Position numbers and translations under genes: made by a program
Notes under the pieces: generated by a model
What the model saw: the letters and a program-made list of their open reading frames with translations, nothing else
Database searches by the model: none
Told to the model about the DNA's origin: nothing
Shown here: piece by piece, positions 44,501-54,058 of the stretch
Numbering within the stretch: the first letter of the stretch is position 1
How the letters are laid out: every line of letters begins with the position of its first letter
NCBI GenBank assembly: GCA_013347225.1
Contig: CP054595.1
Location: 2,600,415-2,664,414 of the forward strand
DNA: 64,000 nucleotides
Source: Candidatus Accumulibacter similis
GTDB lineage: Bacteria > Pseudomonadota > Gammaproteobacteria > Burkholderiales > Rhodocyclaceae
Reading direction: 5' to 3'

Positions 44501-47500
44501 ACGGCAATCGGCGACTGCTTCCTTGGAGACGATCCGCCATTGCCGGAAGCAATGGCATTGGGGATTCGCCTCATCAAGCCCTCTGCCAACGAAGATCATC
44601 TCGGACGACAGCAGAAGTGGATCCGGCTTTGGAACGTCACGACCGCTGCCGCACACGTCCTGAGCAGTCAGGATCCGGGTCAGCACTGGCGCTACCTGAT
44701 GGACCTTCTGGCGAGCTCTCCCGCGCTCAGGTCCAAGCCCCCAGAGGCGTGGACAGAGGTGCCGTGGCTGCCGCTGCAAAGCGGTGGCTTCATTTCTATC
44801 GGCAGCCTGATCCGTCTCGCCAACCTGGACGCGGAGATCAGGGATCTCGCCCGGCAATGCGCGTACGCATACGCAAGTCCAGCGAACCTCTCGTCGGAGC
44901 TTCAGTCACACCCGGCGTTCACGGCCCTGCTCGACCAGGTCAGCGAGGGCGAGGATGCCTTGCCGGTGCTGGGGCAACTGATGTCGGACGCCAAGCTCTC
45001 GGTCGGGCGCGTCGTCGCATTCACCTACCGTGAACTACAGCAGCACATATCAACCCTGGTCGCCATCGAAGCTCTGCCAGCATGGAAGCTGCTCGAGCGC
45101 GCTGCTGTCGCGACATCACCGGATGCGGTCGAGAAACACCTCGTGCCGGAAGTAGCACGTCAGCTCTCCACGGACGCGTGCCATCGGACGCTGATTCAGA
45201 TATCGAGCCTGGGGCAAAGCAACACGGTTCGGGTGGTCTTCGAGCAGTATCTTCGCGAGTGGCGCAGCAGCGGAGGCGAAGCGGAGTTGCGCAGCGCTCT
45301 TCCGGGACTGCGCTTGCTGAGCAAGGCAGGAACTTGGGCGCCTGCGGAGGAACTGGTTGCCGGCGTGCACGGCATATCGCCCGAGAGCCTCTTGCGCGTG
45401 GAGCATGTCGAGCTGCTTCAGGGGGTCGCCGTCGACAATCGATCGCTTCCGGACGAGCAGCTTGCGGCCGAGAAAGACGACTCGGACGGGGGGTCGAACG
45501 AACAACTTCTGCGGGAGCTGGAGGAGTACGTCGAGCCTCTCTCGTCCAGCGGGGCCAAGCAGGCCGTCGGCGCATTCATCGGTCTCTTCGGAGAGCGTGT
45601 CGCAGCGCTCGCGAGGAGCTGGCTCGATCCCATCGATTACGAGGACTACCTCGCGAAGCTCGGATGGCGCGATCCGGGGTTCGACACGGCCGCCCAGCGC
45701 TGGGAGTGGATGAGCAGAAGGTCCGTGAGGGAAGCGCTGGCGACGCTGTCGGTTCGCATCCACGTGGTGAAGGGTTCCCACATCACCGCGAAGTCCCTGA
45801 CGGGCGAGAGCAAGAAGGTGCGCTTGGCTCCCGTCGAAGATCTTCAGTCCCTGCACGTCATGACGGACAGATGGCGCGGGTTCTCCTGCAGGGTGCACCT
45901 GCACCCGGCGTCGGTCTTGCTCGAAAGAGAGCTACAGGATCAACGAGACATCCTGATGCGCACGTGCGAGTCTCTGCTGCGGGGCTTGTACAACCAGAAG
46001 CATGCGAACCTGTCCGAATTCTTTGCACTGGCAGAGGAGGCGGACCAGGTCACGCTCGATGTGGCTCGCGGATTGATCCTCGATGGTCTTCCGCAGTCGC
46101 TTAAGTCGCTCCCGGGAGTGGGGAAGAGCCGCAAGCTGGCGGAGGCGCTTGGCAGGTTAGATCTGGCCCGGCGGGCCGCAGCGAGTGCGAAGAGAGCAAG
46201 GCGCGCGGGCGGCAGCGCAGAGGAGGAACTCGAGAAGGCGCTCGCCGACCTCGCGGGCCTCGTCGAGTCCGATGAGGGCGTGCAAGCAACCATCCTCGCG
46301 GGGATCCGGGCGCGCGTCACCCATAACCAGTACGAGTTCTCCAGCATCCCGTTCGAGGTGTTCCAGAACGCGGACGACGCAGTCGTCGAGATGCAACTGC
46401 TACAGCGTGCCGATGGGCGCCCGGAGTTCGAGGCCGACGCCATCGGGAGTTTCGTCGTTCAGTCGTCGGAGGCAACGATCCGGTTCGCGCACTGGGGGCG
46501 ACCCATCAACTACGCCGGTCGTCACACGAGTTACAGACCGGAGTTCGGGAACGACCTGGAGCGCATGCTCATGCTCGGGGCCTCCGCCAAGGACGAAGAG
46601 GAGGGCGTGACCGGCAAGTTCGGCCTGGGCTTCAAGAGCCTGCTGCTTGCTTCGAGCTTGCCGCGGGTGTCGAGCGCAGATCTCTCGTTCGAGGTCGTCG
46701 CAGGTTGCCTGCCTCGAAAGTGGAGGCCAAGTCCGGCGACCAAGCGGCTTCATCAAAGCATGGGCGACGCGAGCCAGAAGGCACTCAGGGCGACACTCAT
46801 CGAGTTGCCCCTCGACGACAAAGGGTTGGCCACGGAAGTGGTGGAGCGGTTTGCCGGCCTGGCGGGATTGCTTCCGGTGTTTGCACGCAAGCTGGTTTGC
46901 GTGTATGTCGAGAGGGAGTCCCACAGATGGCAACCGCAGCCGGTTCGGCTCTCAGGTGGCCGCGTCATCGAGGTCGGAGCGGTCTCGCTCCCGGTGGATG
47001 GGGGGAGGATCCACTCGGGGGTTCTGGTGTTTCGGGGTTCATCGGGGTGCGTCGTGATGCGCACAGGGAAGGCCGGAATCGAGCAGTTCGACAGGAAGGC
47101 GAAACCTCCCGTCCCCGGCATTTGGGTCACGGCACCGACGCGGGGAACTGCTGCTCGCGGTGTTCTGATGAACGCCACGTTCCAGATCGACACGGGCCGA
47201 GCCACTCTTGCTCTCGGACAAGCAGCGACAGCGACCAACACCAAGATCGTCAAAGCTATCGCGGACGAGGTCGGTCCGCAGCTGGTTGACCTTCTGGCTG
47301 ATTCGCAATCGAACTGGCCGCAACTGGTTGAGCGGCTAAGGCTTTCGAGTTCCTTGTCGGCCGCCGGGTTCTGGCGCAGTCTGTGGGAGAAGCTAGTCGG
47401 AGAGGTGCCCGGCGAGGACGCGGCAATGGACGTCCGCCTCTTGGATACCTTCGGCTGCGCGGTCTTCCGGCATGTCGTCGAACGCACCGGCGTGGTTCCC

Positions 47501-49123
47501 AATGGCTTCGCGGACGAGCGCGGCGATCTTGTGCAACTCCGCGGGTTGAACCTGTCCGTAAATCCGGGCTACTTGTCCAGCGTACTGCCTGCGCTACTGC
47601 AATGGGCCTTGTTCCTGGAGAGATACCCCGTCGATGGCTGGTGCACGGAGCCCGTCCGCGATTGGATCGAGCGCGTCGGTCTCCTGCAGGATGGGCAGAT
47701 TCCGTCGCTCGGAATGGCTGAAGTGCTCGGATGTCTCCCGGGCGGCCGTCTCCCGCCATCGGAGATGTCGGCCTTGGCCAGCATCTTGCGCCTGTGGCCG
47801 AGCAACCTCGGCGAGAGCAGCCGTTGGCGGGAAGAAGCCGCTGGCCTCCTGCTGCGTGCCCGCAACGCAGCCTGGGTGCCGGCCAAGGCGCTGATCGGCC
47901 GCCTAGGAATGGAAGGCGAATTGCTCGCCCGCTTCGCGCCGGATTCGGTGGTGCTGCATCCCGACTACGTTTCGGCAGGGCGGGACTTCCACTACGTGGA
48001 GGAGTACTTGCCGCATCGTCCGCCCGACGCCAGTAGCGTTGCGGGGTGGTGCGTGAACGCCACGACCATCGAGCAGCGTACGGCCGTCGCGGATTGGCTG
48101 ATCCGCAACCTGTACGGACCTGTCATCAACGTGCTGCGCTCGCACCGCGAGCGTGGCGGGTGGCTGTTCGAACTGCAAGAGGACTCCAGTGCCCTTCAGC
48201 ATCTTGCGGTCGAGGAGCGTCGCCTCCTGCTGAGCCTGCTGGGCGTCGCCGCATCCGCGCCAGATGTATTACCCCCTTTAACGCCAAGCATCGACTTGCA
48301 CGCGATTCACGGTTGGTGGGCCGAGCGAGGCGAAGTGTGGCTGAGAAAGTTCGATGAGCGCCTGTGGCCGGCCGGCGTCGACCGCGGCGCACTCAAGGCG
48401 GATCCGTTCGATCGGACGGCGTGGATGACGCTCTTCAGCCTAGGGGTGTTCCGCAGGTACGGCCGCGTGACCGATCAGCAGCATCGTGGCTTCCTCGAGT
48501 TCCTCAATGCCCGCGGGTGGTGGCAGACGATCTGCGAAATCGATCCGGATGTCGGAGCCGAAGCTTGGCTGGGCATCCTGCGGGCCTACGGCGAGGAACG
48601 GCAGACGGACACGGTCTTCGAGCTGTGGATGGACAGCTTTCCGAGGCTCTACCGGGTTGCGCGTTGGCTGAACGAGTACGTCCATCTTTTCCAGACCCTG
48701 GACAGACGCGAATCGGTCTTCGCCAGGTTCCTGCTGTCTCCGGCATCCGATCCCAGCCTGAGCGGTTCCGGCATCGATGCGCCGACGCTCAGTGGCATCC
48801 TCCGTCTCGGGCAACACCTCGTGATCCGCGAATTGCTGAGAGCGGACGTTCTGTCGTCCCCGATCGCCAAAGAGATGGCCTTTGCGCCCAGGAGTTCGGT
48901 GATCAATCTCATGAGTGGTCTCGGCTACAGCGATGTCGACAACAGCAGCGGCATTTTTAGGGTGCTCGTTGACGAGCTGGGTGAGGAGGGTGCCTGCTTT
49001 GGGGGCGCCTACGACATTCCCCTTCAGCTCTTCGCAACCGACTCCGCTGCCGCCAGGGATGTTGAGCGATGGGCCGACAGTGAGTCGGATGATGACGCAG
49101 AGAACCGGGAGGCAGCGCTGTGA
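41567..49123 (+). CDS. Giant protein with two sacsin/HSP90-type ATPase modules
   Basis: 2,518 residues from GTG 41567. The first GHKL ATPase is at residues ~20-115: PILKELVQNADDAGARNLVF (N-box), LWVLNDG (Asp box) and GKFGLGMKSVFHL (Gly box). A second module lies near 1590-1700: PFEVFQNADDAVVEM, and VTGKFGLGFKSLL. This paired layout resembles the sacsin repeat family of HSP90-like ATPases. The intervening ~1,450 residues and the C-terminal ~800 are helical and unassigned. Prokaryotic sacsin-like proteins often occur beside helicases in defence islands. It overlaps the SNF2 gene, so they should be made together. Codon use is less GC-extreme than upstream genes. Confidence 0.85.
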   Translation: MTGFSTDYVNQIAINLRDRYKSGFPILKELVQNADDAGARNLVFGYHPGHGDSADHMLLRGPALWVLNDGAFKSSDRRAIRSFGLNAKAGDSGAIGKFGLGMKSVFHLCESFLYVACGGGELVHDVLNPWKAEDADCAAMHLQWEQVTSRDVECIASVAREQPEVSRATDWFLLWVPLRQRSHIPRGTDRPAAAIIERYPGENPHEDLDFFSDPRTDQRIGAVLPLLKSLERVRFAGASMRQPFTVTLDAQPAGQRLDHTTDARRIHGVVRDDRPRAEHMHFLVRQRVACEAEPFAALRAYSSWPTSMVITESGRREPRPDKAIAEAALMFTHANSRPGRVILQWAVFLPADEQRFSYEALIPGSSREYRIVLHGQFFVDAGRRGIADMESLDRPRESLPAGEPSQHALIRQWNQALAQESVLPEFLPTLAEYVTATGLKDDEAAELTAAITRCAAVGDAGSRVEFFPTFRSLMCERHSWVRRLVRTGARWELIESSAEQLLALPAPPARDPERPWRVLPGLAVLVGRYALIDADAPRLLRAVAIWEPELLLKALTGLNPEVLKSETDLDYLAGFLEQEGRRCVQAGEVQDALVVELRRFLLGSRLAEVRQHRKIFKRIVALLTGDRVFGLGPVDPNAKGALPERLLRKILASPTRALPLPGDLAPDGVDAKPRQADLLAWLQALTRGNSSGTSASDSTPAQMLDAAERIIKAAGADDAQAQVALLRQCDWLKVLRAWRGHNSEVEAVSLADVMQAHTRGTLFKVSDATRPLGFVPKLAQALPALGTLIVRSAVAAYAETARDSSAGRVPGTENVEAILRCAGAESTAPELGSESQRAELLTLVATARLDDRTVVRGVRYLLHGSADHYLDTADVLWKDPVGQKSPWVRLWRMIDESPWRILADRLCSSIPDKCARTLNVQAVDETSVLNRLRACIDFSRVDASAFSSEEIDFLLGRVAEKHSWRHLPLHRDTAGGIGTAIGDCFLGDDPPLPEAMALGIRLIKPSANEDHLGRQQKWIRLWNVTTAAAHVLSSQDPGQHWRYLMDLLASSPALRSKPPEAWTEVPWLPLQSGGFISIGSLIRLANLDAEIRDLARQCAYAYASPANLSSELQSHPAFTALLDQVSEGEDALPVLGQLMSDAKLSVGRVVAFTYRELQQHISTLVAIEALPAWKLLERAAVATSPDAVEKHLVPEVARQLSTDACHRTLIQISSLGQSNTVRVVFEQYLREWRSSGGEAELRSALPGLRLLSKAGTWAPAEELVAGVHGISPESLLRVEHVELLQGVAVDNRSLPDEQLAAEKDDSDGGSNEQLLRELEEYVEPLSSSGAKQAVGAFIGLFGERVAALARSWLDPIDYEDYLAKLGWRDPGFDTAAQRWEWMSRRSVREALATLSVRIHVVKGSHITAKSLTGESKKVRLAPVEDLQSLHVMTDRWRGFSCRVHLHPASVLLERELQDQRDILMRTCESLLRGLYNQKHANLSEFFALAEEADQVTLDVARGLILDGLPQSLKSLPGVGKSRKLAEALGRLDLARRAAASAKRARRAGGSAEEELEKALADLAGLVESDEGVQATILAGIRARVTHNQYEFSSIPFEVFQNADDAVVEMQLLQRADGRPEFEADAIGSFVVQSSEATIRFAHWGRPINYAGRHTSYRPEFGNDLERMLMLGASAKDEEEGVTGKFGLGFKSLLLASSLPRVSSADLSFEVVAGCLPRKWRPSPATKRLHQSMGDASQKALRATLIELPLDDKGLATEVVERFAGLAGLLPVFARKLVCVYVERESHRWQPQPVRLSGGRVIEVGAVSLPVDGGRIHSGVLVFRGSSGCVVMRTGKAGIEQFDRKAKPPVPGIWVTAPTRGTAARGVLMNATFQIDTGRATLALGQAATATNTKIVKAIADEVGPQLVDLLADSQSNWPQLVERLRLSSSLSAAGFWRSLWEKLVGEVPGEDAAMDVRLLDTFGCAVFRHVVERTGVVPNGFADERGDLVQLRGLNLSVNPGYLSSVLPALLQWALFLERYPVDGWCTEPVRDWIERVGLLQDGQIPSLGMAEVLGCLPGGRLPPSEMSALASILRLWPSNLGESSRWREEAAGLLLRARNAAWVPAKALIGRLGMEGELLARFAPDSVVLHPDYVSAGRDFHYVEEYLPHRPPDASSVAGWCVNATTIEQRTAVADWLIRNLYGPVINVLRSHRERGGWLFELQEDSSALQHLAVEERRLLLSLLGVAASAPDVLPPLTPSIDLHAIHGWWAERGEVWLRKFDERLWPAGVDRGALKADPFDRTAWMTLFSLGVFRRYGRVTDQQHRGFLEFLNARGWWQTICEIDPDVGAEAWLGILRAYGEERQTDTVFELWMDSFPRLYRVARWLNEYVHLFQTLDRRESVFARFLLSPASDPSLSGSGIDAPTLSGILRLGQHLVIRELLRADVLSSPIAKEMAFAPRSSVINLMSGLGYSDVDNSSGIFRVLVDELGEEGACFGGAYDIPLQLFATDSAAARDVERWADSESDDDAENREAAL

Positions 49124-51756
49124 TGACAACTGGAACTGGACGCCCGTCAGGTGCGCTGGTGCTGCATCCTCGACATGGACAGGGCACCGTTTTGCTCACG
49201 GAGCGCGACACAACCGTCGTCCGGTTCGCCCACGGGATCGAGCAGGTCCTGACGAACGAGCTGACGTCCGTCACCTCGGTTTCCGAGGCCGTAACCACGG
49301 GACAGATCGCACCCTCCATCGAAGTTGCCCTGCGCATCCAGGGCGACGTGATCTCGTCGGTGAACGAGGCCTGGGGGGTGTTCACCAGATCGCGGATATC
49401 GCTGCTGCCTCATCAGCTGTGGGTATGCCACCGTGCGCTTCGGACCTGGCCTATTCGTCTACTGGTCGCCGACGACGTGGGGATGGGTAAGACCATCGAG
49501 GCTGGACTGCTGCTGTGGCCCTTGCTCGCCAATCGCAAGGTGCAGCGAGTCCTCATTCTCTCGCCGGCGAAGCTCGTGAGTCAGTGGCAGATGCGGCTGA
49601 AGCGGATGTTCGACATCCGTGCGGCCACATATCACAGCGACCTGGATACGGATCGGACTGACTTCTGGGGGATCCACCAGATCGTCGTTGCGTCCCTGCC
49701 GACGCTGCGCGCGGATCGAAACGGTCGGCATGAGCGGCTCCTGGATGCGCCAGGATGGGACATGGTGCTGGTCGACGAGGCGCACCATCTCTACGCGGAC
49801 GAGGAGACGGGCAAGACGCTCGGCTTCGAGCTTGTCGAGAGATTGAACATGGCGGGGAAGATCGCATCTTGTGTCCTCTTCACGGGTACGCCTCACCGTG
49901 GCAAGAGCTTCGGCTTCTGGTCTCTGATGAGCCTGCTGGATGCCGAGCAGTTCGGTCCAAGGAAGAACGAAGCGGGAATGCTGCAGGCGCTGCCGCGCTT
50001 CTTGATCCGGAACGCCAAGCAACAGGCTACCGACATGAAAGGCCAACTGCTGTTCAAGCCCGTCGTTCAGCACCCGGAAACCTTCACTTACTCGCCAGCG
50101 GAGGAGAGCTTTTACGACCTGATGTCTGAGTTCATCTTGGCTGGCAAGGCGTATGCGACATCGCTTAGCCGTACGGAAGGCGGCCAGGTGATGCTCGTTT
50201 TGATCGCACTTCAGAAGCTGGCTTCGAGTTCCGTCGCCGCGGTGGTAGCCGCGCTACGCACGAGGCTGAAGCGACTCAGCGCGGAGGCTGCCAAGTCGAG
50301 GACCGAGCTTGACTCCTTGGAGGTCGATGACAGCGATGAGGTCGATCAAGCGCTTCAGCGCTGGCTCAGAGACGAGAAGCAGGCTCGACTCAGGCTGATG
50401 GAGAACGAGGGACGGTATCTCGCCGATCTCATCGCCGCGGCGGGCCAAGTGACTGCCGAGACCCGGATAGGTCGGATCGTCGAGGTCATCAAGGCTCGCT
50501 TCCCCACAGAGCCGGTCCTGCTGTTCACCGAGTACAAGCGGACCCAGTCGCTCGTGGTCGGTGCGTTGATGGCCGAGTTCGGTCAGGGCTCGGTCGGGTT
50601 CATGAACGGAGACGATCGCCTGGAAGACATCAGGCTTCCGGATGGCCGCGTGACCCAGATGGCGGGTCGGCGTGAAGACGTGTGTGATGCGTTCAACGCC
50701 GGTCGCATTCGCTTCCTCGCCTCCACAGAGGCCGGCGGGGAGGGTATCGATCTCCAGGAGCGCTGCAGTGCATTGATTCACGTCGATCTGCCTTGGAACC
50801 CGATGCGACTCCACCAGCGCGTGGGCCGACTCAACCGATACGGGCAACAGCGCCCAGTCCAAGTGGTGTCGCTTCGTAATCCTGACACTGTCGAGGCCAT
50901 GATCTGGCAAAAGCTGGAGCAGAAGCTGAACAGCATCATGTGGGCCCTTGGATCGGCGATGGATGAGCCCGAGGACTTGATGCAGCTCGTACTCGGGATG
51001 AGTAGCGACAGCATGTTCGACCAGCTGTTCTCGGAGGCAGTCAACGTCCCAAGGGAGAGGCTCGACGCCTGGTTCGATGGTGAGACCGGCACGCTTGGAG
51101 GCGAATCCGCTATCAAGACCGTGAGAGACCTAGTCGGCCATGCAGAGAGCTTCGACCTGTCGGAGTTGAAAGACGTACCGCCGGTGGATCTCCCTGACCT
51201 GATGCCGTTCTTTCAGAACGCACTGACTCTGAACCGTAGGCGGCCGAAGGTCGAAGGCCACTTCTTATCGTTCAAGACACCGGAGGGCTGGCTGAGCAGT
51301 CACGCGATACGCAAGTCCTACGACAACTTGGTGTTCGATCGAAGTGCCCCGAACACCGCGGACTTGATGGGTGTTGGCCATCCCGTTCTGGAAAAGGCCC
51401 TGCACCAGTCGGCTCGCTTGCAGGGTGCCTTGTGTGTGGTCGAAGGCATGGATGCGCCGCTGATGGTGCTTGAGGTGTCGAGCAGGATCACCAACGTCTC
51501 GACTTCCTCTCGACGGGCTATCGTGGGGCTCACTGGATCGATAGGGAGCTTCACCGTCCTTCGCGACTGGGAGGTGCTACGATTACTGAACCGCTGCAAC
51601 GTCAGATCGGAGTCTGTCGTCAGAACCATTGACGTAGACCTGCTGACGCAATGGCGCGGAGCCGCCACGGCTGCGGCCGACGAACTCCTGGACAAGCTGG
51701 ACCTGCCGTTCGGTTCGCGCATCGCGAAGGAATCTGCGCTGGTGTGGCCAGCCTAA
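49123..51756 (+). CDS. SNF2/RapA-type helicase of the defence locus
   Basis: 877 residues from ATG 49123 (TGATG overlap with the giant gene; a GTG one codon upstream is also possible). Superfamily 2 motifs are clear: LLVADDVGMGKTIEAGLLLW (motif I), MVLVDEAHHLY (II), VLFTGTPHRG (III), ASTEAGGEGIDLQ (V) and MRLHQRVGRLNRYGQQRP (VI). Between them lies a helical insert (~340-400). It resembles RapA and the DISARM DrmD-like SNF2 proteins. It would translocate on double-stranded DNA. Confidence 0.92.
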   Translation: MTTGTGRPSGALVLHPRHGQGTVLLTERDTTVVRFAHGIEQVLTNELTSVTSVSEAVTTGQIAPSIEVALRIQGDVISSVNEAWGVFTRSRISLLPHQLWVCHRALRTWPIRLLVADDVGMGKTIEAGLLLWPLLANRKVQRVLILSPAKLVSQWQMRLKRMFDIRAATYHSDLDTDRTDFWGIHQIVVASLPTLRADRNGRHERLLDAPGWDMVLVDEAHHLYADEETGKTLGFELVERLNMAGKIASCVLFTGTPHRGKSFGFWSLMSLLDAEQFGPRKNEAGMLQALPRFLIRNAKQQATDMKGQLLFKPVVQHPETFTYSPAEESFYDLMSEFILAGKAYATSLSRTEGGQVMLVLIALQKLASSSVAAVVAALRTRLKRLSAEAAKSRTELDSLEVDDSDEVDQALQRWLRDEKQARLRLMENEGRYLADLIAAAGQVTAETRIGRIVEVIKARFPTEPVLLFTEYKRTQSLVVGALMAEFGQGSVGFMNGDDRLEDIRLPDGRVTQMAGRREDVCDAFNAGRIRFLASTEAGGEGIDLQERCSALIHVDLPWNPMRLHQRVGRLNRYGQQRPVQVVSLRNPDTVEAMIWQKLEQKLNSIMWALGSAMDEPEDLMQLVLGMSSDSMFDQLFSEAVNVPRERLDAWFDGETGTLGGESAIKTVRDLVGHAESFDLSELKDVPPVDLPDLMPFFQNALTLNRRRPKVEGHFLSFKTPEGWLSSHAIRKSYDNLVFDRSAPNTADLMGVGHPVLEKALHQSARLQGALCVVEGMDAPLMVLEVSSRITNVSTSSRRAIVGLTGSIGSFTVLRDWEVLRLLNRCNVRSESVVRTIDVDLLTQWRGAATAAADELLDKLDLPFGSRIAKESALVWPA

Positions 51757-52009
51757 GACCGATCTGGGCATGCCACCACCAAGGTGACAGGCTGGCAAAA
51801 AAGGAGTCACCGGCACCGCGGCAGCGGGGGCCCCTCGTTCCTTCGCCAAGCGCAAGTGCCATCAGCGACTCAATGCGGCATTTCCGACCGTGCTGCACAC
51901 GGAAGGCCGTCTGGCTGTCGCCACTTGCCCGTCGGCCTGCAATATCGGTCGAGGGGGAACCGATTCGAACAGCTGTCGGCGGGTGAATGGACTGCCATGA
52001 CAGTCGGTA

Positions 52010-54058
52010 TCACGGAAGCCCCAGAACTTTCATTGCCGCCGTTTTCGGGTCACCGTAGAAGACAGGGTCGACCTGCTCCATGATGTCGGCGCTCACATCG
52101 AGAAAGTTACGCTTGTTCTCAATGGGGATGAGGGCGCGCCGAGCGCCGTTGTCCTTCGCAACCTGGAGCGGCTCAGCGAGGGAGCGTAGCGGCTTGATGT
52201 TCCCCTGGACGCTCATGTCGCCGAGAATGAGGAGCGCGGGGCTGACTGGCGCTTTTCGCAGCGCGGAGTAAGTGGCGACGAAGAAGGCCACCCCGAGCTC
52301 GGCCTCGACGCGGTTGGCCAAGAGGTCAATCACCTCCACGTGGATATCGGAGACGTCGAGGTCGCGCGCGATGCCCAACTCCGTCTTCCTCGCTTGAACG
52401 AAACTGAAAGCGCGCTGGACGGACTCCTTCATCGCGCCGGCCACGCCGCCTGCGAGCTTGAGCTTGCCGGTGCCGCTCGAGACGGAGACCTCGACGCGGT
52501 AGAGGCCGACGGTGTGGTCGGACGTCACGCCCGCGCTGTAGGCGGTGCCAGGGGCCAGCGGTTCGGTGGAGATGAGATCGCGGCCGCCCTGCTCGGGCAC
52601 GCCGACGAACTTCTCCTCGCCGGTCTCCTGCAGCGTATAGCTGAAGGACGTGTGATAGTACTCGAAGGAGCCCATCTTCTTGAGCTGCTCCTTCACGCGC
52701 CGCCGGCCCTCGATGGCGAGCTCGAGGACGTCTGCGAGTTCGTCTTGGGTCACTTTGCCTTGCGGGAAAAGGATCTTCATCAGGCCCGAGACCGTCTTGC
52801 GCACGGCCTTTCGGTCGCGGGCGTTGAGGTGCGCACCAAGCGAAAAGTGGCGGTCGATGACCTCGGTGAAGTTGTGTTTCCGCATCTCCCGGAGCGCCTC
52901 GGCGAGGTAGTCGACGACGAACCCGTAATGGTTCGTGAAAAGGTCGTTCCGCATCTTCGGAATCTCCCACCCGGGGAGGTAAAAGTGCATGCGATCGATG
53001 AAGGCCATGTCGTCGCGGATGATGTCTGGCATCGGCGCGAAGAGGTGGCCGGTCTGAACCATCACGTCGACGGGCTGGTTGGTGTTGCCGAACATCGCGA
53101 TGCTCGCATCGCCCGAGACGGCCTCCTGCCCACGCTGGAAGGTGCCGGACTCGCAGTAGGTCTTCATCGTTGTGATGACCTCCTTCGGCATCTTCTGGAG
53201 GTCGGCGACCTCGTCGAAGCCGACGACGTCCCAAATCTGCACCATGCCCTTCTGGCGGCCGCTCATGTGGCCGAAGAGGTTCGCGACCGTGGTGCCGCCG
53301 GTGAGCAGGGCCGAGTACGGCGAGACCTCCTGAACGACGTAGCTCTTGCCCGTACCGCGAGGCCCGAGTTCGACCATGTTGTAGTTGCGTTCAGCGAGCG
53401 GGATGAGGCGCACGAGGAAGAGCAGCTTCAAGCGTCGCGACATCTCGCCCGGCTCGTATCCCATGCTCCGCATGAGGAGGTCGAGCCACTCGTCGGTCGT
53501 GAACTCGCCCCGGACGCGGCGGTACTCTTCGAGATCGAAGGTGGCGATCTGGATGGGCGTGAGCTTGTCGATCCAGAACGGGTTCTTGCCTCGCGACTCC
53601 TCGTCGTACTCGAAGCGCATGTCGACCTGCGACCAGACACCGCCCATCACCAGACGCTCGTAGTCGCGCACGTAGTGCTCGGGCACGTGGACGTTCTTGT
53701 GGCCGAAGTTCGTGACCTCGGCCCAGTAGTCCGAGTCGACAAGGCGGACCTTCACCTTGTCGATGAAGGTGTGCCGCCCGCGATCCTTGACCATCGCCTG
53801 CGCCTTCATCGACTCGTCGGCGCGGATGTAGTTGTCCGCGAGCGTGTCGTTGACGACCTGCAGCCCCATGTGGATGGCCATCTCGTCCGACGACGCGCAG
53901 TACTTCCCGAGCAGGTACTCGAGGACGAACACCGGCACGTTTGCGCCAACCTTGACCTTGCGGACGAGGTCCTTGCGGACGACCTTGCCCGCGAACAGCC
54001 GGTTGACCTTGTCGTCGAGGTCGTCTCGCCTCGGTGCCGTTTCGTTCGTCATGGTCAC
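52010..54058 (-). CDS. brxL: BREX AAA+ Lon-like protein BrxL
   Basis: 682 residues, the usual BrxL length. The N-terminal third holds the DNA-contacting region (FVLEYLLGKYCASSDEMAIH). The AAA+ core has Walker A GPRGTGKSYVV near 230, GFDEVADLQKMPKEVI (Walker B region), and sensor motif SIAMFGNTNQPVD. The C-terminal Lon-like domain is recognisable (LILGDMSVQGNIKPLRSLAE and GARRALIPIENKRNF), but the Ser and Lys catalytic positions of Lon appear replaced when aligned by eye (EAELGVA for the Ser block; SLAEP for GLKEK). Last gene of the leftward operon; overlaps pglZ by 4 nt. Confidence 0.93.
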   Translation of the reverse strand: MTMTNETAPRRDDLDDKVNRLFAGKVVRKDLVRKVKVGANVPVFVLEYLLGKYCASSDEMAIHMGLQVVNDTLADNYIRADESMKAQAMVKDRGRHTFIDKVKVRLVDSDYWAEVTNFGHKNVHVPEHYVRDYERLVMGGVWSQVDMRFEYDEESRGKNPFWIDKLTPIQIATFDLEEYRRVRGEFTTDEWLDLLMRSMGYEPGEMSRRLKLLFLVRLIPLAERNYNMVELGPRGTGKSYVVQEVSPYSALLTGGTTVANLFGHMSGRQKGMVQIWDVVGFDEVADLQKMPKEVITTMKTYCESGTFQRGQEAVSGDASIAMFGNTNQPVDVMVQTGHLFAPMPDIIRDDMAFIDRMHFYLPGWEIPKMRNDLFTNHYGFVVDYLAEALREMRKHNFTEVIDRHFSLGAHLNARDRKAVRKTVSGLMKILFPQGKVTQDELADVLELAIEGRRRVKEQLKKMGSFEYYHTSFSYTLQETGEEKFVGVPEQGGRDLISTEPLAPGTAYSAGVTSDHTVGLYRVEVSVSSGTGKLKLAGGVAGAMKESVQRAFSFVQARKTELGIARDLDVSDIHVEVIDLLANRVEAELGVAFFVATYSALRKAPVSPALLILGDMSVQGNIKPLRSLAEPLQVAKDNGARRALIPIENKRNFLDVSADIMEQVDPVFYGDPKTAAMKVLGLP

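Noticed and set aside
49123..54058. A DISARM system
   Set aside because: The SNF2 helicase resembles DrmD, but no DUF1998 (DrmB), phospholipase D (DrmC), DrmA helicase or DISARM methyltransferase is present.
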